Under the pieces are notes generated by a model that made no database searches, had not been told where the DNA came from, and saw only the letters and a program-made list of their open reading frames with translations. From positions 1,357,501 to 1,421,500 of the forward strand of contig RCSZ01000013.1 of the NCBI GenBank assembly GCA_014898425.1: a stretch of DNA of 64,000 nt. Reading direction: 5' to 3'. This stretch comes from Botryotinia globosa. Its lineage: Eukaryota; Ascomycota; Leotiomycetes; Helotiales; Sclerotiniaceae. A program made the translations under genes and the position numbers. This document shows, in pieces, positions 23,030 through 33,634 of the stretch (position 1 is its first letter; every line of letters begins with the position of its first letter).

Positions 23030-23916
23030 ATGCGCTTCTCCCAAGCTGTAGTCCTTCTGGCATATGCTCCGTTCGCAATTGCATATCCAACATTCTCAGC
23101 ACCCGCAGCCGCAGCGGTAGAAACAGCTGCAACCCCATTTACTGTTACGTGGGCAGATAATGGAGATGCTCCAGCGATAGCTGATATTACGACTTATCAA
23201 CTAGATGTCTGCGCAGGATCTAGTACGGGTAAGGATATCAAAGTGATATACCAAGTAACTGCTTCCGCTACCTTGGGATCAACTGTTTCGACTAGTGTCA
23301 CTGTACCACCGGCCACTGGGTCATCGGTGACCAATGCCTAGTAAGTTCCATGAAGCCAGAGTTTAAGAAGCCTTCATGCTGATGATGATGATGATACAGC
23401 TTCATGAGAATGATAGCAACTACAGCGTCAGGGACTGTTACAGTATATTCGAATAGATTTTCTATTAGCGGCATGACAGGAAGTTTTGGAGCCACGTACA
23501 CAATTACTGGCACTGCTGGACCAGCAACTGTCAATAATGTGGCAGATACGGCAGTCGCATCATCATCAGGAACTGCGGACGAGGGCGTTTATGGAACCCC
23601 ATACCAATCACAAACTGGTCCTACAAGATATGCTCCAATGGGTCTGATGCCTGGTACCACGATAACGGCCACAAACACAGCACCCCAACATCCAAAATCG
23701 GATGTTGCTCTAGCCACCACGTACTTAAGCCCAGCAACCATTGTCACAACTTTGACTCAAGCTCAAACAGCATCCTTTGCAAGTCATCCTAATACGGTAA
23801 GTTTCAAGACACAAATTCAACAATGCAAACTTGACGCGGCTAACACTTGAAAGGTTGCTGCTGCATCAATGCCCACAGATGATATGGCAAAGTTCTTGGC
23901 TAGATGGAAGGATTGA
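23030..23916 (+). CDS. KRE9: Kre9/Knh1-like cell-wall beta-1,6-glucan protein
   Basis: Three exons, 23030-23340, 23400-23796 and 23854-23916, give about 256 residues, close to yeast Kre9. The protein starts with a clear signal peptide (MRFSQAVVLLAYAPFAIA). The N-terminal domain shows ITTYQLDVCAGS and TVTVYSNRFSISGMTG, typical of the Ser/Thr-rich Kre9/Knh1 N-terminal fold. The C-terminal domain is distinctive: YQSQTGPTRYAPM, ALATTYLSP, and, after the last intron, PTDDMAKFLARWKD at the very end. Without that last 21-codon exon the family's conserved C-terminus would be lost. The intron before it has a good GCTAAC branch site. Kre9 proteins are secretory-pathway or cell-surface proteins needed for beta-1,6-glucan assembly. 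Confidence 0.9.
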
Positions 23917-24753
23917 ATCATTAGAAAGGCAATGAATGATGTATAAATAGGGCATCAAATGAACATGTGAAAAGGAGTTTGGCGTACACTCGAATTGGTA
24001 TTCGAGGTTTTAGTTTAAATGAATACCGTGTATACCCAACGAATCAAGAATTTACCCAGTCAAGCCATTACTTGGTACTGTGCGCCAGGGTCGTTAAGCA
24101 GCATCTGCAAGATATCTGCATATTGGTATAATCTCAGGGGATAGCGGACAGGTGATTCCGATATTAATCCCAGCGCGGAGGGTCTGATAGGAATGTCTAG
24201 ATGCGGGGAAATGCTTGCCAATGTTTACTTAAGTCGGATACAAGTTACAACATCCATAGAATGCTATATGTACCCACTGTAACATGTCCAATATGAGCCA
24301 ATTTCAAAAAGCTAAGGTAAAGTAAATTGAGTACATAGTGTATCTGGGTATTTCGGTATCTCGGTATCTACCTAGGTAGGTATCTAGTTTATCAATTAAC
24401 AAGTCAATCTAATAAGCCTCCTTCCTACTAGTACCTGACGGGTACGCTTGAGCCATGATCCTAAACATCGTACTTTACTCTATTTGTCATTCTGTAACTG
24501 AATAATCTCCCAATGTCAAATTTTGAGAGTCTCGTGGTCTCTCCATTCATCCAGATTTAGTAAGGATGGCTAGGGATTCGTATCTCCTATCGAGCCATTA
24601 TCGTGGCTCTAGCCTCGTAAACAAACCCCTTATATAATGGTAATGATAATGCTAGGGAGATATCTGACCATCTCCACGACACGGTACAGTAGCATTTATT
24701 CCAGATCCTGAGATGAATTGATGTGAGATGTGATTATTATTGGTTGAAGTAAA

Positions 24754-24782
24754 GTTGGAAGTTGGAAGTTGGAAGTTGGAAG
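24754..24782. repeat. 7-base tandem repeat
   Basis: The unit GTTGGAA is repeated four times without interruption. Confidence 0.75.
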
Positions 24783-25120
24783 TGATTGATCTGGATTCCA
24801 TTAGACTGCGCATGTACAGGACTACTGTGTGTACTTGATCTGATTCTGCAGATGAACCCAACTACCCAAGTATGTATCTATCTTCATCCACTGCGTGGCG
24901 TGCGTGCAATGTATGAGCCCCGTTGCTAGATTTGGTCTTCCCCGAGGTTCTTTTACCCTGGTGTTGATCCACGTGCTCTCTGTAGTTTTTTTCTTCCTTT
25001 TCTTCTTTTTCCGTCCGACGTCTTGGTTCTTATCAGTGGGTAGTGGAGTGGCCGCTTCATGCTAAGGGCTCTAAGCGTCGGCTTATTGCAATTAGTTCTA
25101 CATGTGTACTTGGACGATAT

Positions 25121-25193
25121 CTAGTCGCTAGTCGCTAGTCGCTAGTCACTAGTCACTAGTCACCAGTCACCAGTCACCAGTCACCAGTCACCA
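25121..25193. repeat. 7-base minisatellite with ordered variants
   Basis: About ten units. The first three read CTAGTCG, the next change to CTAGTCA, and the rest to CCAGTCA, so unit types are grouped rather than mixed. Confidence 0.85.
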
Positions 25194-25897
25194 TCAACTA
25201 CCTAGGCAGCTTGAGGATGGATGGGTAGACGGGTGTCCTTGTTGAGACTTTGAGAGGAGCACATTTTCTCTTCGGGGACTCTGCCCTTGGGCGTTGAATA
25301 CATTGCTCTCCGTATGTACCACAATCAGGCTGAATGCTGCTATTGTTACGGATACCACCTACTACTGACGCATAATCCCATGCTACTCATTTTAATTCAA
25401 TTCAGAGACAATCCAAGGAAAGACAAGGGGCTCGATCAGTTGATGTTGTCCGCACAATGCACATGCTTGTGTAACCTTCCTTGTCACTTTCTATACCTAC
25501 CGACGCATTCCATTCCTCTGCTGTACTAATACCCTTTTCACCTCTGTTCATTTCTCTTACTAGCGCCGAGGGAAATTCCCCAAAACCCTATAAACTATCC
25601 ATAAACTGAATCCACTCCCTCTCCACTCAAATATAAGACCATCAATTCCTCCATACACAACCCAATCTCGCCTTCCAACAACAAATTTTGCATATCGTCT
25701 GTCACCGAGAACATGCGCTTCTTGGAGCTCTTCCAAGCATCCATTAAGCCTCCCTGGCCCCGGCGTCTTCTTAACACTTGATCTCATCATCCACGTTCAT
25801 TTGGATACTTGGTGGAGAGAGATAACAAAAATCGAAAGGTTTAGTCTTTTTACCGTCGGATACAGACATTTAATTCATAGACAATAAATCCGGAACT

Positions 25898-26896
25898 ATG
25901 TCTCCTTCACCTACGGGCGGATCCGACTCGACGGCTTTCGTGAATTCGAACCACGGTTCAGATGACCATACTGACCACGAACTACCACCACCACCAAATC
26001 CTTCATCCGATGCAGGTCTTACGGTTAATCATTGTGCAAATGATCGTGGAGTTTCACCACCATCTCCAAGTAGCATCGATATATTTACTCTTTCGCCGAT
26101 AACAGCACTTAAATTGTTATGTGCTGGTATCGAAGCTCTAGTTCAATTTACGGGCGATATTCCTCCCACGCCAGCATCGGCCGAAACGACGATGCCAAAT
26201 ATGAGGGGCATGCAGGCAGAGAAAGAAAATATACGACGGTCTGGATCGTGGACGAACTTGGCAGGTTTTGGACAACGAACTTCTGGGTCAGATGTTATAG
26301 ATGGAGTAAATCTTCGTCCGAAACCTCTGGAAACACAGCACATTGTGTCCGCAGAACCATATATTATCGTTGGAGAGAATGCTGAGCCTTTGAATGTTCA
26401 ACACAGTGCTATCACACGAAAATTTTATTCGAAGCGTCCTCCTCCGATCTCTTTGGAAGACTATCTGATGCGAATACACACGTTTTGTCCAATGTCAACA
26501 GCTGTCTATCTTGCAACAAGTTCCTACATACACAGGGTGGCAGTCGATGAACGAGTCATACCTGTAACAAGGCGAAACTCACATCGACTCATATTAGCTG
26601 GGTTACGTGTGGCTATGAAAGCACTCGAGGACCAAAGCTATGCTCATGCACGCTTCTCAAAAGTCGGAGGAGTTAGTGAACAAGAGCTTTCGAGATTGGA
26701 AATCAATTTTTGTTTCCTTACAAATTTCGAATTTAAGACGAGTAAAGAAGCTCTTTTACAGCACGCGATAAGTCTAAAGGAACTATCGTCTTTACAGGGA
26801 GGAGTGAATTTCGTCCCGAAAATGTCACTCTTGAATAGGGGTAGACCGGGCATGGCTGCACAAGAGACATTTTTAGAAGTAACAGCGGATGCTTAG
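25898..26896 (+). CDS. Pho80/preg-like cyclin
   Basis: A single exon of 332 residues. The cyclin core (about residues 180-300) carries the Pho80-family sequence PPPISLEDYLMRIHTFCPMS, then SYIHRVAVDERVIPVTRRN, HRLILAGLRVAMKALED, and KVGGVSEQELSRLEINFCFL. Pho80 in yeast and preg in Neurospora partner the Pho85-type kinase and hold the phosphate-starvation transcription factor in check when phosphate is plentiful. The N-terminal 180 residues are Ser/Pro-rich and variable, with SPSPTGG and PPSPSS sites that could be phosphorylated. Assignment to the Pho80 subgroup rather than another Pcl cyclin rests on the close fit of the core and is likely but not certain. Confidence 0.88.
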   Translation: MSPSPTGGSDSTAFVNSNHGSDDHTDHELPPPPNPSSDAGLTVNHCANDRGVSPPSPSSIDIFTLSPITALKLLCAGIEALVQFTGDIPPTPASAETTMPNMRGMQAEKENIRRSGSWTNLAGFGQRTSGSDVIDGVNLRPKPLETQHIVSAEPYIIVGENAEPLNVQHSAITRKFYSKRPPPISLEDYLMRIHTFCPMSTAVYLATSSYIHRVAVDERVIPVTRRNSHRLILAGLRVAMKALEDQSYAHARFSKVGGVSEQELSRLEINFCFLTNFEFKTSKEALLQHAISLKELSSLQGGVNFVPKMSLLNRGRPGMAAQETFLEVTADA

Positions 26897-27555
26897 ATGT
26901 ACGTTGTGCATAGCCTAAATATGATACAGGCGATATTGGAGAGTAGGAAAGTGTCCGAGTCGAGAAGGACACGACTCCTGAACGTGAGTCATGAGCAAGG
27001 CATGGCATGGCATGGAACAGGTTACGGATGAAAGAACTGAAGCAGATTGCGTAAATGATTTGACTTCGTTACCATAGAGAACAAAGTCGAGATGATCAGG
27101 CGCCACAACATGGATATGAGAGGCAGCAGTGGAAGCGTTTGATGATGGGTGTGGTTTGAATCACGATTGTTGGATGGTATACATTGCTCCAAATCGTGTG
27201 AATGGGCAATAGGATTGTTCGATAATTTGATAGTGTAGTTTCATTTCTAGCAGCAGGTACACTGTCAATGTGTTTGAAATACTGATATTGGATGATTGGA
27301 CATCCAGAATTTAATGATATCCGGAATACGTACAATAGTCTAATTCGATTCTTACTTTCATTTAGATGCATTCTCTTGAGATCTTCAGATGCATAAACTC
27401 CTTTTTTAGTACCGATTTTTCAGAAATAAAACTGCCAAGCTTAAAATTGATAGCTAATACGTAGTAATAAGGTCGAATTTCCAAAATTTAAGCCCAACCG
27501 TTAGCCCCTCACCGAGGCAAGCTGCGATTTTCATCAGCAACGCTTAGAAACGGCC
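26897..27555. other. intergenic, no gene seen
   Basis: Spacer between the cyclin and aminopeptidase genes. No feature recognised. Confidence 0.5.
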
Positions 27556-29510
27556 ATGGCCATGTTCCGCTTGTCAAATACCCCGCGATTCACACCACGT
27601 TGTCCGAATAGACGACAAAGAATCGCGTGGGCAGCACAGGTACAATTTTATTCTTACAGAGCTAGTACTTCTCAAACGACATCCTCCATATTAATCCAAC
27701 CGAAGCTTATATCTCAAAGCTGGAGCAGATACGGTTTGGATAGAGCTCGATTTACCGGCGATACATCTCAGATAAGAATTAATCCGAGGATCATTCATCG
27801 CAATATGGCTTCATCTACGGATACGATTTTGAAGGGGAAATACCCGGCCAAAGAACATGTGAGGAAGGTCGTGGAATATATTAAGAGTAAGGAGCCGGAG
27901 GCAGAGGGAGTCTTGTATTTGGAGGCGCAGAAGACGGTTATGATTGAGGATAATGACGAGGCTGCTCCTTTCAGGTACGTTGCTGGGAGAAATGCGAAAT
28001 GAATATTGCACGCGGCATATATTAAAGATCTTGTCAATTCAGGAACAGCTCATACTCACAATTTCATTTCCAGGCAACGACGCTTTTTCTACTATCTCAC
28101 CGGCTGCGATCTCCCTGACGCTTACTTTACCTATGATATCGCGAAAGACAAAAGTACCCTCTTCATTCCACCAATCGACCCGGAATCAGTCATCTGGACT
28201 GGTCTTCCTCTTTCTCCCGAAGAAGCACTCGCCCGTTACGACGTCGATGAAGTCCTCACGACCGATACTATAAACGCACAATTGGCCCTCCCAAATCAAA
28301 CAAAGGTCTGGGCTATCGCGCCCCAGATTTCCGCCCACATAACCTTCCTCGAATTCTCCCAGAAAGATTTCACGCTTCTCAAGGAAGCTATTGAAGAAGT
28401 CCGTGTACGCAAATCAGAGTATGAAATTGCGTTAATGAGAAAGGCGAATGAAATTTCAAAAGTGGGACACACGGCAGTTTTGAAGGCAGTCAAACATGCA
28501 AAGAATGAAAGAGAATTGGAAGCGCTCTTTATTAAAGAAAGCATTGCGAATGGTGCGAGGGAACAAGCTTATCACAGTATCGTGGCTAGTGGTACGGCGG
28601 CTGCTACATTGCATTATATGAAGAATTCAGAGGATTTGGAGGGAAAATTGAATTTGCTTTTGGATGCTGGAGGAGAGTATCAATGTTATGCTTCGGATAT
28701 TGTAAGATTTTTCTCCATACTCTGGATTGAAGTTTCTCGTAGGTTTTTGACAGAAATACTAATGATCCTGACAGACAAGAACCTTTCCCATAAACGGCCA
28801 CTTCACACCCGAATCTCGCTCCATCTACGATATAGTACTCTCCATGCAATCGCAATGTATTTCCATGCTAAAAGCCGGCGTTTCCTGGGATGAAGTGCAT
28901 CTCCTTGCCCACAAAGTCGCAATCGATGGACTTCTCTCCTTGGGAATCTTGAAAGGTGATAAAGAAGAGATTTTGAAAGCAAGAACAAGTGTAGCGTTCT
29001 TCCCGCACGGATTAGGTCATTATCTCGGAATGGATACGCATGATACTGGCGGACATCCAAATTATGAAGATAAGGACAGGTTGTTCAGGTATTTGAGAGT
29101 CAGGGGAAATTTGCCAGAGGGGAGTGTGGTCACTGTTGAACCCGGTGTATGTTTTTCTTTTCTTTTCTCTTTTCTTGCGTCTCCCTTCTCCTCGTCTATT
29201 CTTCAGGGGTTTATGACTAACACAAAGATATTAGATTTATTTCTGTCGCTTCATCATTGAACCATATCTTAAAGATCCGGCACATGCTCAATACATCAAC
29301 TCGGATGTTTTGGAGAAGTACTGGGAAGTTGGAGGTAGGTTTATCTTCTTTATCTCTCCTGTCTTTCCTATTTGAATGTAGAAGAAACTAACGAACAAAA
29401 CAGGTGTCAGAATTGAAGATAACATTCTGATCACAAAAGATGGTTATGATAATTTAACGACGGTGGTTAAGGATGTTGAGGATATGGAAAAGATTATTAA
29501 TGGGTCTTAG
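27556..29510 (+). CDS. pepP: Xaa-Pro aminopeptidase (M24B)
   Basis: Five exons, 27556-27974, 28074-28701, 28775-29146, 29235-29334 and 29404-29510, give about 541 residues. The enzyme removes N-terminal residues preceding proline and needs two metal ions. The pita-bread metal ligands are visible: [16 protein letters not shown] (two Asp, the second just before an intron), [18 protein letters not shown] (His), VTVEPGIYF (Glu) and [11 protein letters not shown] (Glu). The creatinase-like N-terminal domain precedes them. The first 83 residues are Arg-rich and lack acidic residues early on ([20 protein letters not shown]), like a mitochondrial presequence. An in-frame ATG at 27805 ([15 protein letters not shown]) would give the shorter cytosolic form usual for this family, so two products are possible. 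Confidence 0.92.
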
Positions 29511-30713
29511 TTGAAGAATTGGCGAGATAGGGGAGGGAGTGCTTCTTGATATGTGAGGTTTAAATCATGAGCATTTTTGAAAATGTTGGAAAATGTGAGA
29601 ATTGTGGTGGAGTGAGAATGTGATTGGTTTTTGATAGATCATTCATGTTATGATATTTGGATAACTTGTTGATTCATTACACGAATCATTCAATGAATCG
29701 ATGAGCGAACGATTAAAAATCCTTCCAATTCTTTCAGATCTCGATATATCAGATATCTAAGTAAAATTTTCAACATTAGATCTCCTCCCTCCCGCTAGTC
29801 TATCTATCTCATTTCATTTGATCTAATTTGATTTGATTTTTCAGTTGATATACAGAAAAACTCATACTATCTAGATATCCACCTGCCTCTATAATTATGT
29901 ATCGGTTCTTTCTTTCTTACCTCGGAGATCTCGCGTAATTAATATCAATTTCTTCTCCTCTCATTTAGTCTTCTCTCATTCACTCTTCTCTCAAGGATCC
30001 TATTCCCATCTACTTTTATTCTGGTAGACTTTTATTTTGGTAGACTTCGATCTCAGACTCTGATCTCAGACTATGATCTCAGACTCTCCTCTCATTTACT
30101 CTCTTCTCATTCACTCTCTTCTCATTCACTCAATCCAATAGACATTATAAAATAATATAATATAAATCTCATTGTATCCTATCTGTCTATTTGTTTGTTT
30201 GTTTGTTTGTTTATTTTATTTTAGCTTATACTCACTCGTCTTTCTATTTATATATATATCAATCTCTTTTCCTCTATTTTTTTGTTTTTGCTTTTGATTT
30301 CATTCAATCACATTCCATCCCATCCCATCTCATCTCATCCTGATAATGACACATTATTTCCTTCACCAATGTGAATTGATTGATTCACTATCGATATCAC
30401 TCCTACTATTCTATTCTTAATAACCTTAGATCAAAGTTTCACCCTAGCAGTTTGATATTCTAACAAGATCCATCCATTCACTCACACTAATTTCGCGTAA
30501 TCTCGTTTCTGTCTTTCAAGAGCACATTACTCACAACACAACATCACTTCCATAAATATTTTAACAAATGTCATAATTTCCTCAATAAAACCCCCTGCAA
30601 GCGGCACTCATATCTAATCTACTACCGCAGAGTCCAATGTAAGCCTGTAACTCATCAAATTTTCCCTCCTCCGAATCGCCATATCCCCATTCGATCACCA
30701 GCTATGCACTCTC
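29511..30713. other. intergenic, pyrimidine-rich
   Basis: No gene seen. It contains a 16-base repeat at 30091-30131 (units of CTCTTCTCATTCACT type), a TTTG run near 30190-30212, and other pyrimidine-rich low-complexity sequence between the 3' ends of two converging genes. Confidence 0.55.
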
Positions 30714-32922
30714 CTAACAACCAGGCACAACAACCGCATCGATCACCGCGGTGGTACCCCCCTTAACACTCTCCACAGCCTTCAGTAAGACCTTCTCGAT
30801 CTCACTAGCTTTCGAAATCTTTTCGGCCATTATGCTGTTTCCAGATGCGGCTCGAGCGATTCCTGCGTAATCTGGGACTTGTGGTGCGAATGATATGTTC
30901 AATTCTTCGTTAGTGGCTTTGGATCCGATACCTGAGATTTTGTTAAAGAATTGTCATGAATGAGATTTTGATTATGAGAAGTAGAAGAAGAACATACCAT
31001 CTGGGTGAACTAGCATGAGAGATCGTTTTGGTGCGTGCCAACCTGTGCCATCGTTAGTAACTGCAATCAGAATTGTCGTATACTCCATAAAAAAAAAAAG
31101 AACATACCCTTGTTATTCAAAACAATGGTTAGAACTGGAATGCCATATCTTTGACAAATCCAATAAACACTTCCTGGAACCGAGAATAAAAATGTTCCAT
31201 CTCCAACAATCTGGACGACAAACTTTCCCTTTCCTTTCCCATTCTCAATCTCAGATGCTAATTTAATACCTAAAGCTCCGCCACCAGACCATCCTAATCC
31301 TCCTCCTCCACAGTTGATCCAAGAACCGGGGAGAGTAGCTTGAATATTGTCTGCTACGAATACGGTGTTGGTTACAGCTTCGATAGCGAAGATTGTGTCA
31401 GCAGGTACGATCTTGCGTAGTTGTTGACAGAGGTAACCGGTGCCAAAGGAATCATCTTCAAAGACTTTTGATGAAGCAGCGTTTATAGTCTCAAGGCGCT
31501 TGGTGTGATCTGTAGCGAGAGCCTCCCATCGCTCCGTGTATGGCGAGGAGGAGAGTGTGTTGGCAAAGTCACTAGCATTTTTTATGTATTTTGTGAGTTG
31601 GCTTATGGATGTGTAACTATCAGCTCTGTAACGAGAAAGCGCGGCGAGATAAAATACCTGGAATTATTTAGTGGGATTCTTCATAAGAGATGTTCGCATA
31701 GAATGAAACTGGCGGGACTTACTGGCATTTGTTGTTTGAGTGGGTCAACATCGATATGGAATATCTTGGCTGATTTTGAAGGATGACATAAAGTGTTAAC
31801 CCAGGGTACATCTGCATGAAAGTATGTTAGTTCTCATAAATCATTGTTGAAAGGTTGGGTATGTACCGCAGTCAATGACAACAATGACGTCGGCAGTTTC
31901 AATGGCCTTGTCACTGCCATATCTCAATCCCAGCCAAGCACGATGATCAGCTGGAAAGCACATATCACTTCCACCAGTATCCAAGACACGAAGACCTTTG
32001 ACTGTATCCGCCAATTCAACAAGAGCTCCTACTGCCTTATGATTTCGACCACTATAGCCAGTGACAATCAATGGCTCCTTTGCATTGACCAATGCTTCAG
32101 AAATCGTAGCAACTGAACTCTCAGAAAGTGCAGCTGGCTCCACTGCATTCCAATGTTCCTGAACCAGATCATAATCATCAATTTCCTCTTCCATGACTTC
32201 TCTTGCTGAATACAAATAGACTGGTCCAGCAGGAGCGCTAGTAGCCCATTGAAGAGCCCTATTAACCATTTGTTTAATATTCTTCCCCGTCTTAATCTCC
32301 ATTGAGTATCGACAATATTGTCTGACAATCTCAGCTTGGTTGGGCACATCTTGAATCCAATGGATATATTCTGTTCGCGATCCGCGCATTTCTCCTTCAA
32401 TTGTGTAGGGAGATAGACCGGCAAATATAAGAACGGGTGCCCGTCCGCATGAGGCATTATGAACCGCTGCTCCCAATCCTTGGGTTCCTACATCGACGTG
32501 TACGATTACACATTGTGGTTTGCCGGTTAGACGGGCATATCCATCAGCCATGGAGAGGGCTACCATCTATGGAAGACATGAGTATATTTCAAAAGTGGGA
32601 AGAGAATCTGCGTGCATACTTCGTTTGGACATGTCTGGAAAGTGACATTAGTTTATGATCATGCAAATGTAATCAAGAGATTGATCAATTGGTATATCTG
32701 GAGACTTACTATAACTTCTGGACCCTTGTTCTCCCTTTTAAGCGTAATCAAAGCTTCTAGAATAGAAGGATGATCCGATCCTAAGTTAACGAAGCAATGA
32801 GTGACCCCGGCCTAACACATTGTTAGACTATCTTTTTGCATATGAAGTTTTGGGATAATAAGATAAGGGTGGCTGGTTACCTCAATAAGGGCCTCAAAGA
32901 AGGCGTACGAAGCAGTAACCAT
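30714..32922 (-). CDS. thiamine-diphosphate enzyme, acetolactate synthase/benzoylformate decarboxylase-like
   Basis: Eight exons on the minus strand give about 586 residues: 32922-32881, 32811-32710, 32634-32620, 32566-31867, 31811-31723, 31657-31108, 31042-30998 and 30931-30714. All junctions are GT-AG and in frame. The N-terminal pyrimidine-binding domain shows FVNLGSDHPSILEAL, then TCPNE-MVALSMADGYARLTG, where the Glu (residue 53) matches the catalytic Glu that activates the cofactor. That Glu lies in a 15-base microexon. The diphosphate-binding motif is GDGTFLF to LNNK at about residues 468-499. The family covers acetolactate synthases, oxalyl-CoA and benzoylformate decarboxylases; the substrate here cannot be read from sequence. 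Its upstream neighbour is the ABC transporter, transcribed the same way 0.7 kb away, so a link to the siderophore locus is possible but unproven. Confidence 0.88.
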
Positions 32923-33634
32923 GTTTAATATCTTGATATTCTTGGTGTTGTGATGATCTGAAAAAAGGGTGATGTGTATTTGGTTTCTCAAGAAGGTTGG
33001 AAGTACAAACAGATATGCGGGATGTATGATAATAATAAGCTAGAGAAGCTCGGGAAGCTAGGTCATGAGAGGGGTAGTTTCGGCTTACCAAAGCAGTTAG
33101 ATCTGGGGTATTTCATAGTCAACCTTCCTTATTTGTCGATAGTAAACTTTACGGTTTCTTTGAATTAGTCAAATATATAGATAGTCTTATGCAATTTACT
33201 TGATTTCTTGCCCTTATCCCGCTATTTATCTCTTGTCTCGTTCCGCTCATACCGCATACCACATGGCACAATTCCGTGTTTGCGGGGTAGTTTCAGAGTA
33301 TGTTGGCTCCCTGCTTGGCTTATAGAATCAATAGACTGGATCAAGATTCAAGCAAGGGGCATTGAAGACAAGTAACGATATATCTGGATGTAAGTGAAGT
33401 AAATATTGTCCAAGATTGGTAATTAAATGTATGTACAGTATGCTAAAGTCTATTAGGTATAACTTGTCGGAAATCTTCTTTTCATTCCAAAACATGGCCG
33501 ACATGTCATTAATCGTTACAGATAGGGTGCAATAGATAAACACCATGAATATGCAAAACGCTTTCTATCCATCCTATCCGCATTTTTTCCTTCAATTAAT
33601 TACGCTTCGTTTCCCTCGCCGCCACTAAATTAAC
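32923..33634. other. spacer between ABC gene and TPP-enzyme gene
   Basis: The promoter of the thiamine-diphosphate enzyme and 3' flank of the ABC gene. I found no ATCWGATAA site here by eye. Confidence 0.45.

Larger units (their letters stand above)
23917..25897. other. gene-poor spacer with minisatellites
   Basis: No gene seen. It holds two short tandem arrays (24754-24782 and 25121-25193). The final 400 bases are probably the promoter and leader of the cyclin gene. A minus-strand frame at 25560-25790 lies in that leader and has no protein features. Confidence 0.5.

Noticed and set aside
25560..25790. Minus-strand ORF upstream of the cyclin gene
   Set aside because: It lies in the likely 5' leader, has low-complexity composition and no homology signals.
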